In this document: in pieces, positions 43,662-52,118 of the stretch
How positions within the stretch are numbered: the stretch's first letter is position 1
Layout: each line of letters starts with the position of its first letter
NCBI GenBank assembly: GCA_028277405.1
Contig: JANQGH010000085.1
Location: 23,401-87,400, forward strand
Direction of reading: 5' to 3'
DNA: 64,000 nucleotides
Origin: Alphaproteobacteria bacterium
GTDB taxonomy: Bacteria > Pseudomonadota > Alphaproteobacteria > DSM-16000 > Inquilinaceae
The notes under the pieces: model-generated
What the model was told of the DNA's origin: nothing
Seen by the model: only the letters and a program-made list of their open reading frames with translations
The model's database searches: none
Made by a program: the position numbers and the translations under genes

Positions 43662-44696
43662 ATGAGTATCAGCCGACGCCACATTCTGCTCGGCTCGCTG
43701 GCAGGGGCGGCCCTGCCCAGCCTCAAACCGGCCCTTGCGTCGACGATTGGGAACAGATCGACGTCACTAGACCCGACCTTGCTGGGTCAGGCTGTCCAGC
43801 GCGCATCGGGACTGGAACGCCTGCACAGCCTGATCATTGCCCGACACGGCGACATCCGCTTCGCCGAAGCGTTCCGCGGCCCCAGACTGAGCCGGCCGGC
43901 CAACATCAAGTCGGTGTCCAAGACGATCGTGGCCGCGTTGACCGGTGCTGCCCTTGATCGCGGCGTGCTTTTCAGCGTCGATCAGACCGTGGCGCCCTTC
44001 CTGGACGACATGATCCCGCCGGATGCCGACGAGAGGGTCCGCCATGTCTCGGTCGCCAACCTGCTGACGATGCAGGCCGGACTGTCCGGCGCGACCTACG
44101 GCAATTGGGTCGCCAGCGACAATTGGATCAGCAACGCGCTGGGCCGCCCTTTCGTCGCCGAGCCGGGCACGGCCATGCAGTACTCGACCAGCAGCTATCA
44201 CTTGCTCGGCGTGGTGATCGCGCGCGCGGCGGGACAAGATCTGCTGTCGCTGGCACGTGATTGGTTGGGCGATCCGCTCGGCATCCGAATCCGACCCTGG
44301 ATTCGCGATCCGCAGGGCTTCTATTTGGGCGGCAGCGAGATGGAGCTGTCGCCGATGGCCCTGTACCGCTTTGGTGAGATGGCTCGTTTGCACGGCCTTT
44401 GGCGCGACCAGTTTGTGTTGAGCGATGGCTGGATCGAGGAATCCTGGGTGCCGAGGACGCTGTCACCGTTCTACGGCCATCAGTACGGCTATGGCTGGTT
44501 TCTTGCCGAGACAGGCGGGCGGCAGATCGCCTATGCGCGCGGCTATGGCGGTCAAATGCTCTATGTCGTGCCGTCCCTGGGCCTGACCGTGGTCGTAATG
44601 TCGGACCCGACACTGCCGGCCCGGGAGGGCGCCTACGCCACCGAGCTGACCTACATGCTGACGAACGAGATCATTCCGGCTGCCGAGCGCGCGTAA
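43662..44696 (+). CDS. Secreted serine hydrolase, class C beta-lactamase family
   Basis: 344-residue serine hydrolase. The ATG at 43662 begins MSISRRHILLGSLAGAALPS, a signal peptide with a twin-arginine-like SRRHILL; the TTG at 43647 is less likely. The active-site serine and lysine are in IKSVSKTIVAAL (SxxK). The Tyr motif reads MQYSTSS, with Thr where Asn is usual, and the third motif is GYGGQML, as in esterase-like members, so true beta-lactamase activity is unlikely. It may act on D-amino-acid peptides or esters in the periplasm. It stands alone after dabA. Confidence 0.88.
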   Translation: MSISRRHILLGSLAGAALPSLKPALASTIGNRSTSLDPTLLGQAVQRASGLERLHSLIIARHGDIRFAEAFRGPRLSRPANIKSVSKTIVAALTGAALDRGVLFSVDQTVAPFLDDMIPPDADERVRHVSVANLLTMQAGLSGATYGNWVASDNWISNALGRPFVAEPGTAMQYSTSSYHLLGVVIARAAGQDLLSLARDWLGDPLGIRIRPWIRDPQGFYLGGSEMELSPMALYRFGEMARLHGLWRDQFVLSDGWIEESWVPRTLSPFYGHQYGYGWFLAETGGRQIAYARGYGGQMLYVVPSLGLTVVVMSDPTLPAREGAYATELTYMLTNEIIPAAERA

Positions 44697-44959
44697 CACC
44701 GGCGGCAGTTCGCGGCCGGTCCATCGCGAAAGGCCAACGCAAGCCATTGTGCGGCGGGCGGATCAATTGATCGACGCTATGGGTTCGGTGCGCCCTTCCG
44801 GCAGCCGAACGCGCAACCCGGAAACCAAACCCCTGGGGCTTTGTCTTGGCACTTGGGGTGGTAAGCTGCCCGTTGGGTGGACTTCGAGTCCCAAAAGAAG
44901 ACCGTCGCTCGCAGGACGAACCACCATTAACGCATGTGTGCCGGCAGACCAGCCCCCAG

Positions 44960-46171
44960 ATGAAACGCCCGACGATTCATGATGTCGCCCGCCACGCCGG
45001 TGTCTCGATCGGCACGGTGTCCAATGTGCTGAACTGGACCACGCCGGTTCGCGATGCCACCAAGGCGAAGGTGGAGGCCGCGATCAAGGAACTCGGCTAC
45101 CAGCCGAACACCCTGGCAAGGTCGCTGATCTCGCGCCGATCGAACGTGCCCCAACCCGGCAGCGCGGACCCCGCCTGGCCAAAGCTGACGACGGTCGGCT
45201 ATCTTTCCGCCGACTACACCGCGCGGGTAACGGCCAACCCCGATGTCGGTGACCGCATCACTGCCGAGCGCATCAAAAAGAGCCTCGGCGGCCCAGCCGC
45301 CAATGTCGCCGTGATGGCCGCCGGTCTGGGCACCCCGCTGGCCGTGGAAACCGAACTGATCAGCCGCGTCGGGCAGGATACCGACAGCGAATGGGCGATC
45401 GGGGAGTTGGCGGAGCGCGGCGTTCGCACCATAAGCGTGGATCGCGGCGGCGACATCAGGCTCAGCCGGTGCATCGTGCTGGTCGAGGCGGATGGCACAA
45501 GAACGATCATCAACGAGCCCCTGTCGCTGGAGGTCGACAGCCTGGCCCCCTATCTGGGCGAAACCGCCGGCGCCAGGCGCCACGCCATTCACCTGGACGG
45601 CTTGCAGGTCGGAACCCTTGCCGGTTCGATGCCGGCACTGCGCCGCGGCGGGTTCATCACCTCTATTCACACCACGGGGCTGCCGGCCGAGTGGCGCACG
45701 GAAGACGGCTTTCGCACGCTGCGAGACCTGTTTCACCTGGTTGCCCTCAACCGCGATGTCGCGCGCGACATTCTGGGGCCGATCGACCCGGACGCCCGAA
45801 CCGCGAGACGCCAGATCGCAGGGCTGATCCGGCGAACGGCGCCGGCCGATCGCTCCGGTCTGGTGATCGCCACGTTTGGCGCCGACGGTGCCGCCGTTTT
45901 CGAGGGCGACGCCGAGCCGATCACAACAGCGGCACTGCCCGTGGAGCCGGTCGACACGACCGGGGCCGGCGATACCTTTGTCGGCGTGTTCCTGGCGGCC
46001 TGGCTGAACCGGCTGCCGACCGACGATGCGGCAGAGTTGGCGACGATTGCCGCCAGCCGATCAGTCACTGCGGCCGGTGCGCAAGGCCTGATACCAAACG
46101 CCGAGGACCTGCTGGCACGCGCCGGCATCGCCCAGCCGGCGGCAATCTCGGCGATCGCGGACGGGGGATAA
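44960..46171 (+). CDS. LacI-type DNA-binding domain fused to a PfkB sugar kinase
   Basis: 403-residue fusion. Residues 1-58 are a complete LacI helix-turn-helix with hinge helix (TIHDVARHAGVSIGTVSNVL, then QPNTLARSL). After a linker, residues about 77-390 are a PfkB/ribokinase-fold kinase with the substrate loop GGPAANVAVMAAGLG (110-124) and the catalytic DTTGAGD (332-338, base D338). The usual LacI sugar-binding domain is absent. The kinase motifs look intact, so it may both phosphorylate a sugar and use its binding to control transcription. ATG at 44960 begins the HTH; the frame open from 44846 adds no homology. It precedes the importer operon, whose promoter carries a LacI-type palindrome. 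Confidence 0.9.
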   Translation: MKRPTIHDVARHAGVSIGTVSNVLNWTTPVRDATKAKVEAAIKELGYQPNTLARSLISRRSNVPQPGSADPAWPKLTTVGYLSADYTARVTANPDVGDRITAERIKKSLGGPAANVAVMAAGLGTPLAVETELISRVGQDTDSEWAIGELAERGVRTISVDRGGDIRLSRCIVLVEADGTRTIINEPLSLEVDSLAPYLGETAGARRHAIHLDGLQVGTLAGSMPALRRGGFITSIHTTGLPAEWRTEDGFRTLRDLFHLVALNRDVARDILGPIDPDARTARRQIAGLIRRTAPADRSGLVIATFGADGAAVFEGDAEPITTAALPVEPVDTTGAGDTFVGVFLAAWLNRLPTDDAAELATIAASRSVTAAGAQGLIPNAEDLLARAGIAQPAAISAIADGG

Positions 46172-46215
46172 CGGGTCGCCTGGCCGACGAAGTTCACTGC
46201 GATGCGAATGGGCTA

Positions 46216-46259
46216 TTGACAGGCAATCACGCTTTGCCGTTCACTAATGAAACGTTTCA
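46216..46259 (+). promoter_or_regulatory. Promoter -35 element and LacI-type operator of importer operon
   Basis: TTGACA at 46216-46221 is an exact -35 hexamer; the -10 is unclear, perhaps within TTCACTAAT at 46240-46248. TGAAACGTTTCA at 46248-46259 is a perfect 12-bp palindrome with central CG, the classical LacI/PurR/CcpA shape, placed at the expected transcription start. It lies between the fusion regulator and its probable target operon, 49 bp before the ATPase ATG. Confidence 0.65.
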
Positions 46260-46307
46260 AAGTAGCTCTTCCAATCACGCCAACCGCGCCTTTCCTGCGG
46301 GGAGCCA

Positions 46308-47093
46308 ATGCCTGAGTTGAACATGAAGGGGATCGTCAAGCGGTTCGGCGGGGTGGTTGCCCTGGACCGGGTCGATTTCGGTGTTCGGCCTGGCGAGGTC
46401 ATGGCGCTGGTCGGCGACAACGGCGCCGGCAAATCGACCTTGATCAAGGTTCTGGCCGGCGCCTATGAACCCGATGGCGGCGAAATCCTGCTCGGTGGCC
46501 GTCCGGTCACGTTCAAGACGCCGCAAGACGCCCAGAAACACGGCATTGCGACGATTTTCCAGGAACTGGCACTGGCGGCGAAAATGCCGATCGCGGACAA
46601 CATCTTTCTTGGCCAGGAACTGACCCGCAAGCTGTTCGGCATCCCGTTTCTGGATCGCCGGACCATGCGCAATCGAACGCGCCAGTTGCTGAGCGATCTG
46701 GACGTGCACGTGCCGGACATGAACGCCTGGGTCGAGAACCTTTCCGGCGGCCAGCGCCAGGGCATCGCCATTGCCCGCGCGCTGAACGTCGATGCCAACC
46801 TGATCGTGATGGACGAGCCGACAGCCGCCCTGGCCGTGGCGGAGGTCGACAAGGTGCTGCAGTTCATCGACTCCGTGCGCAGCCAGGGCAAGGGTGTCGT
46901 GGTGATCTCCCACAACATCCAGGACGTGTTCGAGGTCTCCGACCGCATCACGGTCCTGCGCCAGGGACGCCAGATCGGCGTGCGTGAAACCGGTGCGACG
47001 ACGCCGGAAGAAATCATCGGCCTGATAACGGGGGCAAGCGCGGTCAAGGTGCGAACGCGCCGGCCAAACCGGGTGCCAAGCGAAGCAAACTGA
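46308..47093 (+). CDS. Sugar ABC transporter ATP-binding protein, single-domain (FrcA-like)
   Basis: 261-residue ATPase with one nucleotide-binding domain. Walker A GDNGAGKSTLIK is near residue 36, the signature LSGGQRQGIAIARAL follows, and Walker B LIVMDEPTAAL precedes the switch VISHNIQDVFE. Ribose-type RbsA proteins have two such domains; this is the short FrcA type that works as a homodimer. The Gln-Gly in SGGQRQG is typical of the monosaccharide (CUT2) class. It is the first gene after the promoter with a LacI-type operator, and the binding-protein gene starts 45 bp after its stop. Confidence 0.92.
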   Translation: MPELNMKGIVKRFGGVVALDRVDFGVRPGEVMALVGDNGAGKSTLIKVLAGAYEPDGGEILLGGRPVTFKTPQDAQKHGIATIFQELALAAKMPIADNIFLGQELTRKLFGIPFLDRRTMRNRTRQLLSDLDVHVPDMNAWVENLSGGQRQGIAIARALNVDANLIVMDEPTAALAVAEVDKVLQFIDSVRSQGKGVVVISHNIQDVFEVSDRITVLRQGRQIGVRETGATTPEEIIGLITGASAVKVRTRRPNRVPSEAN

Positions 47094-47137
47094 GACCCAG
47101 CCGGGGTATGACCTCAACACGAACGGGAGAAGGCTCC

Positions 47138-48127
47138 ATGACTTACAGAACCCTTTTGATGGCGACCGCCCTTGGCGCGATGCTGGCCATGCCGGCAACG
47201 ACGGCGTCGGCGCAAGACGAGACGCGCATCGCGTTCATCCCGCAAATCGCGGGCATCCCCTACTATGTGGCGATGCGCGAAGGCGGCGACCGGGCCGCCG
47301 AAGAGCTGGGCGTGACCTATGTCCAGGAAGGCCCGACCAGCACCAACGCGGCGGACCAGTTGCGGATCTTCGAAAGCTTCGTCAACCAGGGCTTCGACGT
47401 GATCGCAATCTCGCCGCTGGACGAAGAAAGCCTGCGGCCGGCGATTACCGAGGCGATCGAGGCCGGGATCATCGTCCTGACCTCCGATGCCGATGCGCCG
47501 AACAGCGACCGGCAGTATTTCGTCGCCCAGGCGCTTGACCAGGATCTGGGTTACACGCTGCTGGACGAAGCCGTCGACAGGGTCGGCGACAGCGGCAAGA
47601 TCGCCATCGTTTCCGACGCGCCGACGATCCAGAGCATGCAGAACTGGATCGCCGCCATTCAGGAGCGCGCGGAATCGACCTATCCGAACATCGAAATCGT
47701 CTCGGTCGACCATACCGACGGCACGGCGGCCCGGGCCTACCAGTTCGCCACCGACGCCATGACCCGCAACCCTGACCTGCTGGCCGTGCTGGGCATGGCG
47801 TCGACGACCTGCCCCGGCATCGCCCAGGCCGTCGAAGCCGCCGACGCCATCGGCAGTGTGTTGAGCGCCGGCTATTGCTCGCCCAACACCGCCCGGGCCT
47901 ACATCGAAAGCGGCGCCATGCCCTATTCGGTGCTGTGGAACCCGGCCGACCTTGGCTATCTGACCGTCTGGGTCGGCGACCATCTGGTCAATGGCGGCAG
48001 CATCGAGGGCACCATGGAGATCCCGGGCCTGGCCGACCCGATCACCTATCTGCCCGATGACGACATCATCCTGTTGGGGCCGCCGACGGTGTTCACCATC
48101 GACAACGTGAACGATTTCGACTTCTAA
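47138..48127 (+). CDS. Sugar-binding protein, RhaS/LsrB-like (CUT2)
   Basis: 329-residue periplasmic binding protein from the ATG at 47138 with GGGAGAAGG upstream. Signal peptide residues 1 to about 25 end TTASAQDE. IAFIPQIAGIPYYVAMREGG, then EGPTSTNAADQLRIFESFV and ITEAIEAGIIVLTSDADAP, are features of the rhamnose/autoinducer-2 (RhaS/LsrB) group of binding proteins. The ligand is thus a monosaccharide or small polyol, possibly a modified or deoxy sugar. A long hairpin at 48147-48195 follows and probably protects its message. Confidence 0.92.
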   Translation: MTYRTLLMATALGAMLAMPATTASAQDETRIAFIPQIAGIPYYVAMREGGDRAAEELGVTYVQEGPTSTNAADQLRIFESFVNQGFDVIAISPLDEESLRPAITEAIEAGIIVLTSDADAPNSDRQYFVAQALDQDLGYTLLDEAVDRVGDSGKIAIVSDAPTIQSMQNWIAAIQERAESTYPNIEIVSVDHTDGTAARAYQFATDAMTRNPDLLAVLGMASTTCPGIAQAVEAADAIGSVLSAGYCSPNTARAYIESGAMPYSVLWNPADLGYLTVWVGDHLVNGGSIEGTMEIPGLADPITYLPDDDIILLGPPTVFTIDNVNDFDF

Positions 48128-48146
48128 GTCGGCCCACTCTCGAAGG

Positions 48147-48195
48147 GCGCCAGCCAGGGCCATCGGCATTCGCGTGTCGATGGTCCGGCTGGCGC
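48147..48195 (+). repeat. Long stem-loop between binding-protein and permease genes
   Basis: Arms GCGCCAGCC-A-GGGCCATCG and CGATGGTCC-GGCTGGCGC pair over 18 bp (one G-U, one bulged A) around a 12-nt loop. It starts 20 bp after the binding-protein stop and has no U-run. Likely roles are 3'-end protection of binding-protein mRNA and reduced permease expression. Confidence 0.65.
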
Positions 48196-48255
48196 GTGCA
48201 CAATGAACAGCGCGATAAGCCAGTTCATCGAAGCTGTTTGCGAGGCCAGTAACCT

Positions 48256-49218
48256 TTGACCTCCCTGTCTAGATTTGCCCGCGATGCGCAGCGCGAACTG
48301 ATCCTCGTGCTCGCGATCCTGATGATCTGCGCGCTGTTCGCGTCCCAGTCGGAGTTCTTTCTGACCGAGCGCAACCTGACGACCGTGCTGCGCCGGTCGG
48401 TCGATCTGGCGATCATCGGCGCCGGCATGACTTTGGTGATCATGTCCGGCGGCATCGATGTCAGCGTTGGCGGCATCCTGGCGGTGTCGGCGATCTTCAT
48501 CGGCCGCGCGTTCGAGGCCGACCTGCCCGCCCCCATCGTCGTAATCATCGGCGTCTCGGTCGGCACCTTGTTGGGCCTGATGAACGGCGCGATTTGCGCC
48601 AAGGCCAAGGTGCCACCCATCATCGCCACCCTGGGCAGCATGTATGTCTTCATCGCGGTCCTGTATCTGGTGATCGGCGGGACCTGGATTTCCGGTCTGC
48701 CGGACACGCTGTCGTTCCTGACGCGGGGCGATGTCGCCGGCATTCCGGTCGGGGTGTTCATCATCGCCGCCGTCTACGGCTTCTGCTGGATCCTGCTGCA
48801 CCGGCAGCCCTGGGGCCGCCATCTCTGCGCCATCGGCAATGACGAGGGGGCGGCACGCCTGGTCGGCATCCCGGTCGATCGCGTGAAGATGCAAGCCTAT
48901 GCGCTGTTGGGCCTGCTGGCCGGCCTGGCGGCTGTGCTCTATGTCGCGCGGCTGCGCAATGTCGAGGTCAATATCGGCACCAACGTCGCGCTGGAGGCGA
49001 TAGCCGCCACGATCCTGGGCGGCGCCAACATACGCGGCGGCGTCGGCAGCCTGATCGGCACGCTGCTGGGCGTGGTGTTCATCAAGCTGATGCAGAACGG
49101 GCTGGTCTTGATCGGCGTGTCGTCGCTGTGGGAAGGCGTCGTGATCGGCGGCCTGCTGGTGGTCGTGCTGTCGATCGACGCGCTACAAAGCCGCTATCGC
49201 TACGGGCGATCGTTATGA
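48256..49218 (+). CDS. Sugar ABC transporter permease (RbsC-like)
   Basis: 320-residue CUT2-class permease with about 8-10 helices. IGAGMTLVIMSGGIDVSVGG is the characteristic early motif, and CAIGNDEGAARLVGIPVDRV is the cytoplasmic coupling loop. The start is TTG at 48256, preceded by GAGG at some distance; no ATG fits better, so translation may be weak, in line with the hairpin upstream. It overlaps the next permease by ATGA. Two different RbsC-like permeases follow each other, so the channel is probably a heterodimer. Confidence 0.9.
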   Translation: MTSLSRFARDAQRELILVLAILMICALFASQSEFFLTERNLTTVLRRSVDLAIIGAGMTLVIMSGGIDVSVGGILAVSAIFIGRAFEADLPAPIVVIIGVSVGTLLGLMNGAICAKAKVPPIIATLGSMYVFIAVLYLVIGGTWISGLPDTLSFLTRGDVAGIPVGVFIIAAVYGFCWILLHRQPWGRHLCAIGNDEGAARLVGIPVDRVKMQAYALLGLLAGLAAVLYVARLRNVEVNIGTNVALEAIAATILGGANIRGGVGSLIGTLLGVVFIKLMQNGLVLIGVSSLWEGVVIGGLLVVVLSIDALQSRYRYGRSL

Positions 49219-50210
49219 TGGCCTGGTCAACGCACGATCCGACCACCAAGCGCCTGTTCTTCCTGTTCGGGCTCTGGCTGGTGGTGATCGTCATCAGCAG
49301 CCTCTTGTCGCCGCATTTCCTGCAGGCCAGCACCATCCCCTTCCTCTTGCAATATGTGCCGATCATCGGCCTTCTCGGCATCGGGCAGACCTTGGTCATC
49401 CTGTCCGGTGGGCCCGGCATCGATTTGTCGGTCGGGGCGATGCTCTCGCTGGTCGGCTTGGCGGTCGGCTGGCTGTTCACGCTGGGTGTCGACATCTATG
49501 CCGCCTGTTTGCTGGGCATCCTATTCGGCGCCATGCTGGGCGCGGTCAACGGCGTGTTGATCAACTGGATCGGCATCCCGTCGCTGATGGCGACCCTGGC
49601 CACCCTGTTCGCCTATAGCGGCCTGGCGCTGGCCCTGACCGGCGGCACGCCGATCGGCGGCCTGCCGGACCATTTCACTTGGCTGGGCCAAGGCCAGATC
49701 TGGCTGATCCCGAACCACTTCCTGCTCGTGTTCGTGCCAGTCGCGATCATCCTTCATGTCGTTCTGACCTATATGCGCGTCGGCCGGCACATCTACGCCG
49801 CCGGCAATGACGAGCGCGCCGCCCATCTGATCGGCATTCGGGTCCGCCGGCTGCGCACGGGCCTCTACATCCTCAGCGGTGTGCTGGCGGCCTTGGCGGC
49901 GATCATGAACCTGTCCTGGTTTCAGGCCGCGCGTCCGGACGCCGGCATCGGCATGGAGCTGCTGTCGATCACCGTGGCCGTTCTGGGCGGCACCTACATC
50001 TTCGGCGGCCAGGGCCGGATCGCCGGCACGGTGCTGGCGATCATGATCGTCACCACGCTTCAGGTCGGGCTGCAGTTGGCCAACGTCTCCCAGGCCTGGC
50101 AGTTGGGCGTCATCGGGGTGCTGCTGATCGGCAGTGTCGGCATCAACACGCTGCTCGGCCGCCAAAGCTTGGGCCAGAGCCTGGGCAGGCTCATGGGGCA
50201 GGCGAAATGA
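49215..50210 (+). CDS. Sugar ABC transporter permease (RbsC-like), second subunit
   Basis: 331-residue CUT2-class permease from the ATG at 49215 (MMAWSTHD), overlapping the first permease stop by ATGA. GIGQTLVILSGGPGIDLSVG is the family motif and YAAGNDERAAHLIGIRVRRL the coupling loop. A frame open from 49128 is inside the previous gene. It overlaps the PfkB kinase start by ATGA. Together with the preceding gene it forms the membrane channel for the unknown sugar. Confidence 0.9.
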   Translation: MMAWSTHDPTTKRLFFLFGLWLVVIVISSLLSPHFLQASTIPFLLQYVPIIGLLGIGQTLVILSGGPGIDLSVGAMLSLVGLAVGWLFTLGVDIYAACLLGILFGAMLGAVNGVLINWIGIPSLMATLATLFAYSGLALALTGGTPIGGLPDHFTWLGQGQIWLIPNHFLLVFVPVAIILHVVLTYMRVGRHIYAAGNDERAAHLIGIRVRRLRTGLYILSGVLAALAAIMNLSWFQAARPDAGIGMELLSITVAVLGGTYIFGGQGRIAGTVLAIMIVTTLQVGLQLANVSQAWQLGVIGVLLIGSVGINTLLGRQSLGQSLGRLMGQAK

Positions 50211-51115
50211 GGGAGGGATTTCTATGCGTCGGCGATCTCGATGTCGATGTGATCGCCAATCTGACCGACTTTCCGTCGTCCGATCAAAAGGTCGCCGGCC
50301 ACTGGGTCGGCAAGGAGGTTGGCGGCATGGCGGCCAATGTCGCTGTCGGGCTGTCCCGGCTGGGCGCCGATGCCAGGCTGGTTGCGGCCGTCGGCGACGA
50401 TGATTTCGGCCGTTTTGCGCTTGCCCGGATGCGGAGGGAAAACGTCGACACAAGGTTCGTGGTCACCCGCCCCAACGGACAGACCTTCGTCTGTCTGATC
50501 CTGCACACCGAGCACGGCGAACGCGCGCTTGTACGCCTTCAGACCGACGCCTATCTGCCGCGCGCCGACGAGATCGGCTTGGACGCCTTTAACGGCGTCC
50601 GTCATGTGCACGCGACCTTCGGCAATGCCGATCTCGCCCATCGCGTGGTCGAACTGGCCAGGCGGGCGGAGGTCACCACATCGATCGATCTGGAAGCTGC
50701 GGACATCCCGGACGATCCGGCCCCCCTGCTCGACCTGCTGCCCAAACTCGACTGGCTGTTCATGAACCGGGCCGCCAGGCGGCAACTGTTGGACCTTGGC
50801 GGACACGCCGTCATCGAAGGCATCCCCCGGGTCGTGACGACTTTGGGCAGCGACGGCAGCTGCATCCATCTAAACGGCGCCATGATCAGTGCCCGTTCCC
50901 GAGATGTTAACGTGACGGACACGACCGGCGCCGGCGATGGCTTTGTCGCGGCGATGCTGCACGGGGCGCTGGTCGATCACTTGCCGCCGTTCGAGTGCCT
51001 GGCCCGGGCCAACGCTGCCGCGGCCGCGGTCGTCACCGCCTCGGGCGCACAAACCGGCCTGCCCACCGCGCGCGAACTGGCCGCAATGACAAGCATACGC
51101 CCGGACCATGCCTGA
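50207..51115 (+). CDS. PfkB family sugar kinase
   Basis: 302-residue ribokinase-fold kinase. The N-terminal GKEVGGMAANVAVGLSRLG (GG at 39-40) is the first PfkB signature, and DTTGAGDGFVAAML (238-251, base D244) is the second. It would phosphorylate the imported sugar with ATP, giving a sugar phosphate for the eIF2B-fold and SIS proteins encoded next. It shares family with the kinase half of the LacI fusion, so the locus encodes two PfkB domains. Coupled by ATGA to the permease; its last bases overlap the next gene by 8 bp. Confidence 0.9.
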   Translation: MREGFLCVGDLDVDVIANLTDFPSSDQKVAGHWVGKEVGGMAANVAVGLSRLGADARLVAAVGDDDFGRFALARMRRENVDTRFVVTRPNGQTFVCLILHTEHGERALVRLQTDAYLPRADEIGLDAFNGVRHVHATFGNADLAHRVVELARRAEVTTSIDLEAADIPDDPAPLLDLLPKLDWLFMNRAARRQLLDLGGHAVIEGIPRVVTTLGSDGSCIHLNGAMISARSRDVNVTDTTGAGDGFVAAMLHGALVDHLPPFECLARANAAAAAVVTASGAQTGLPTARELAAMTSIRPDHA

Positions 51116-52118
51116 CCATCGTCTGATCTACGCCAAGGAGATTGTCGATGCCGGCCTTTCGGCGCCGGACGACATGACCATGGCCCTGCTTGAGAAGATC
51201 GTGGATGAGGGTGTCCTGGGCGCCAGCAACCACATCCGGCTGACCCACGATCTGCTAATGCATTTGATGGCGGCAGCGGATGACCCCGGCGTGGCCTGGC
51301 TGCGCACGGAGATGGCGGCTTCGTTCGTCGCCCGCGTCCGAGGCGCCCAGGCACCGGTGGTCAACACGGCGATCCGGGCCCTGATGCTGGACCTCGATCG
51401 CCTGAAACCCGCTGAACGCCTGGCGACGTTGAAGAAGCGTATCGATGATTGGCAGGCAACCGCCATTGAACGCCGCAAGCGGCTGGTCGATCATGCCGTC
51501 ACGGTCCTGCGCCCCGCCCGGCGGCTGATCCCGTTCGACTATTCCAGCACGGTGGCGAACATCGTCATCGCTGCCTGGTCCGACACGGGCAACCGAGAGA
51601 TCATCGTCCCGGAAAGCCGTGCGGTTGCCGGCGGGCTGCGCTATGTCGAAGCGTTCGCGAAGGCTGGCATCCCCGTTCACATGGTGCTGGATGCCGCGTT
51701 CGAGCAGATCCTGGAGCCGGACAGCGCCGTGCTTTTCGGGGCCGAAAGCCTGCGCGCTGACGGCAGCCTGACGAACACGGTCGGCAGCCGCCCGTTGGCC
51801 CGCTTAGCCCAATGGGCCGGCGTGCCCGTCTATGGCGGCACGGATCTCTCCAAGCTGGACTTGCGCAGCTATGCGGGGCCGATCGATCCGCCGCCGATCC
51901 GCCAGTTTGACATGCTGCTTGCCGATGCGGACCTGCCATCGACGGCCGAGGTACGAACGGACGGTCCGGAGTTGGAGGTGGTTCCGCCGGACTTGATCAC
52001 CGCCCTTTTCACCGAGCATGGCACGATCCCGCCTGCCGACCTATGGGACCTCGGCCGGCGGGAGTTCGGGGACAGTGCGACGATCCATCAAGACAAAGCC
52101 GGTGATCAGCGGGCATGA
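51108..52118 (+). CDS. eIF2B alpha/beta/delta-fold protein, divergent sugar-phosphate isomerase homologue
   Basis: 336-residue protein of the eIF2B/MtnA/ribose-1,5-bisphosphate isomerase fold. The C-terminal half is clear: PFDYSSTVANIV (142-153), IIVPESRAVAGGL, IPVHMVLDAAFEQIL and FGAESLRADGSLTNTVGS (210-227). In known isomerases a catalytic Cys stands near 144-145 and an Asp at 213. Here those places hold Asp-Tyr and Glu, as in the non-catalytic eIF2B alpha subunit. It may use other residues, be a regulator, or act on a different sugar phosphate. It is coupled to a PfkB kinase and an SIS protein by overlaps, which argues for a metabolic role. Confidence 0.8.
   Translation: MPDHRLIYAKEIVDAGLSAPDDMTMALLEKIVDEGVLGASNHIRLTHDLLMHLMAAADDPGVAWLRTEMAASFVARVRGAQAPVVNTAIRALMLDLDRLKPAERLATLKKRIDDWQATAIERRKRLVDHAVTVLRPARRLIPFDYSSTVANIVIAAWSDTGNREIIVPESRAVAGGLRYVEAFAKAGIPVHMVLDAAFEQILEPDSAVLFGAESLRADGSLTNTVGSRPLARLAQWAGVPVYGGTDLSKLDLRSYAGPIDPPPIRQFDMLLADADLPSTAEVRTDGPELEVVPPDLITALFTEHGTIPPADLWDLGRREFGDSATIHQDKAGDQRA

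Noticed and set aside
43662..44696. Beta-lactamase resistance gene
   Set aside because: SxxK is present, but the Tyr-Ser-Asn motif reads Tyr-Ser-Thr and the KTG-like motif is Gly-Tyr-Gly-Gly, as in esterases; resistance is not supported.
44960..46171. Two separate genes (LacI fragment and kinase) joined by sequencing error
   Set aside because: One uninterrupted frame with a plausible linker and no second ribosome site before the kinase part; kept as a true fusion, though an error cannot be formally excluded.
41147..52118. DabAB plus eIF2B-fold protein as part of a RuBisCO-type CO2 fixation pathway
   Set aside because: Tempting because ribose-1,5-bisphosphate isomerase shares the fold, but there is no RuBisCO here, the operons are separate, and the isomerase catalytic residues are missing.
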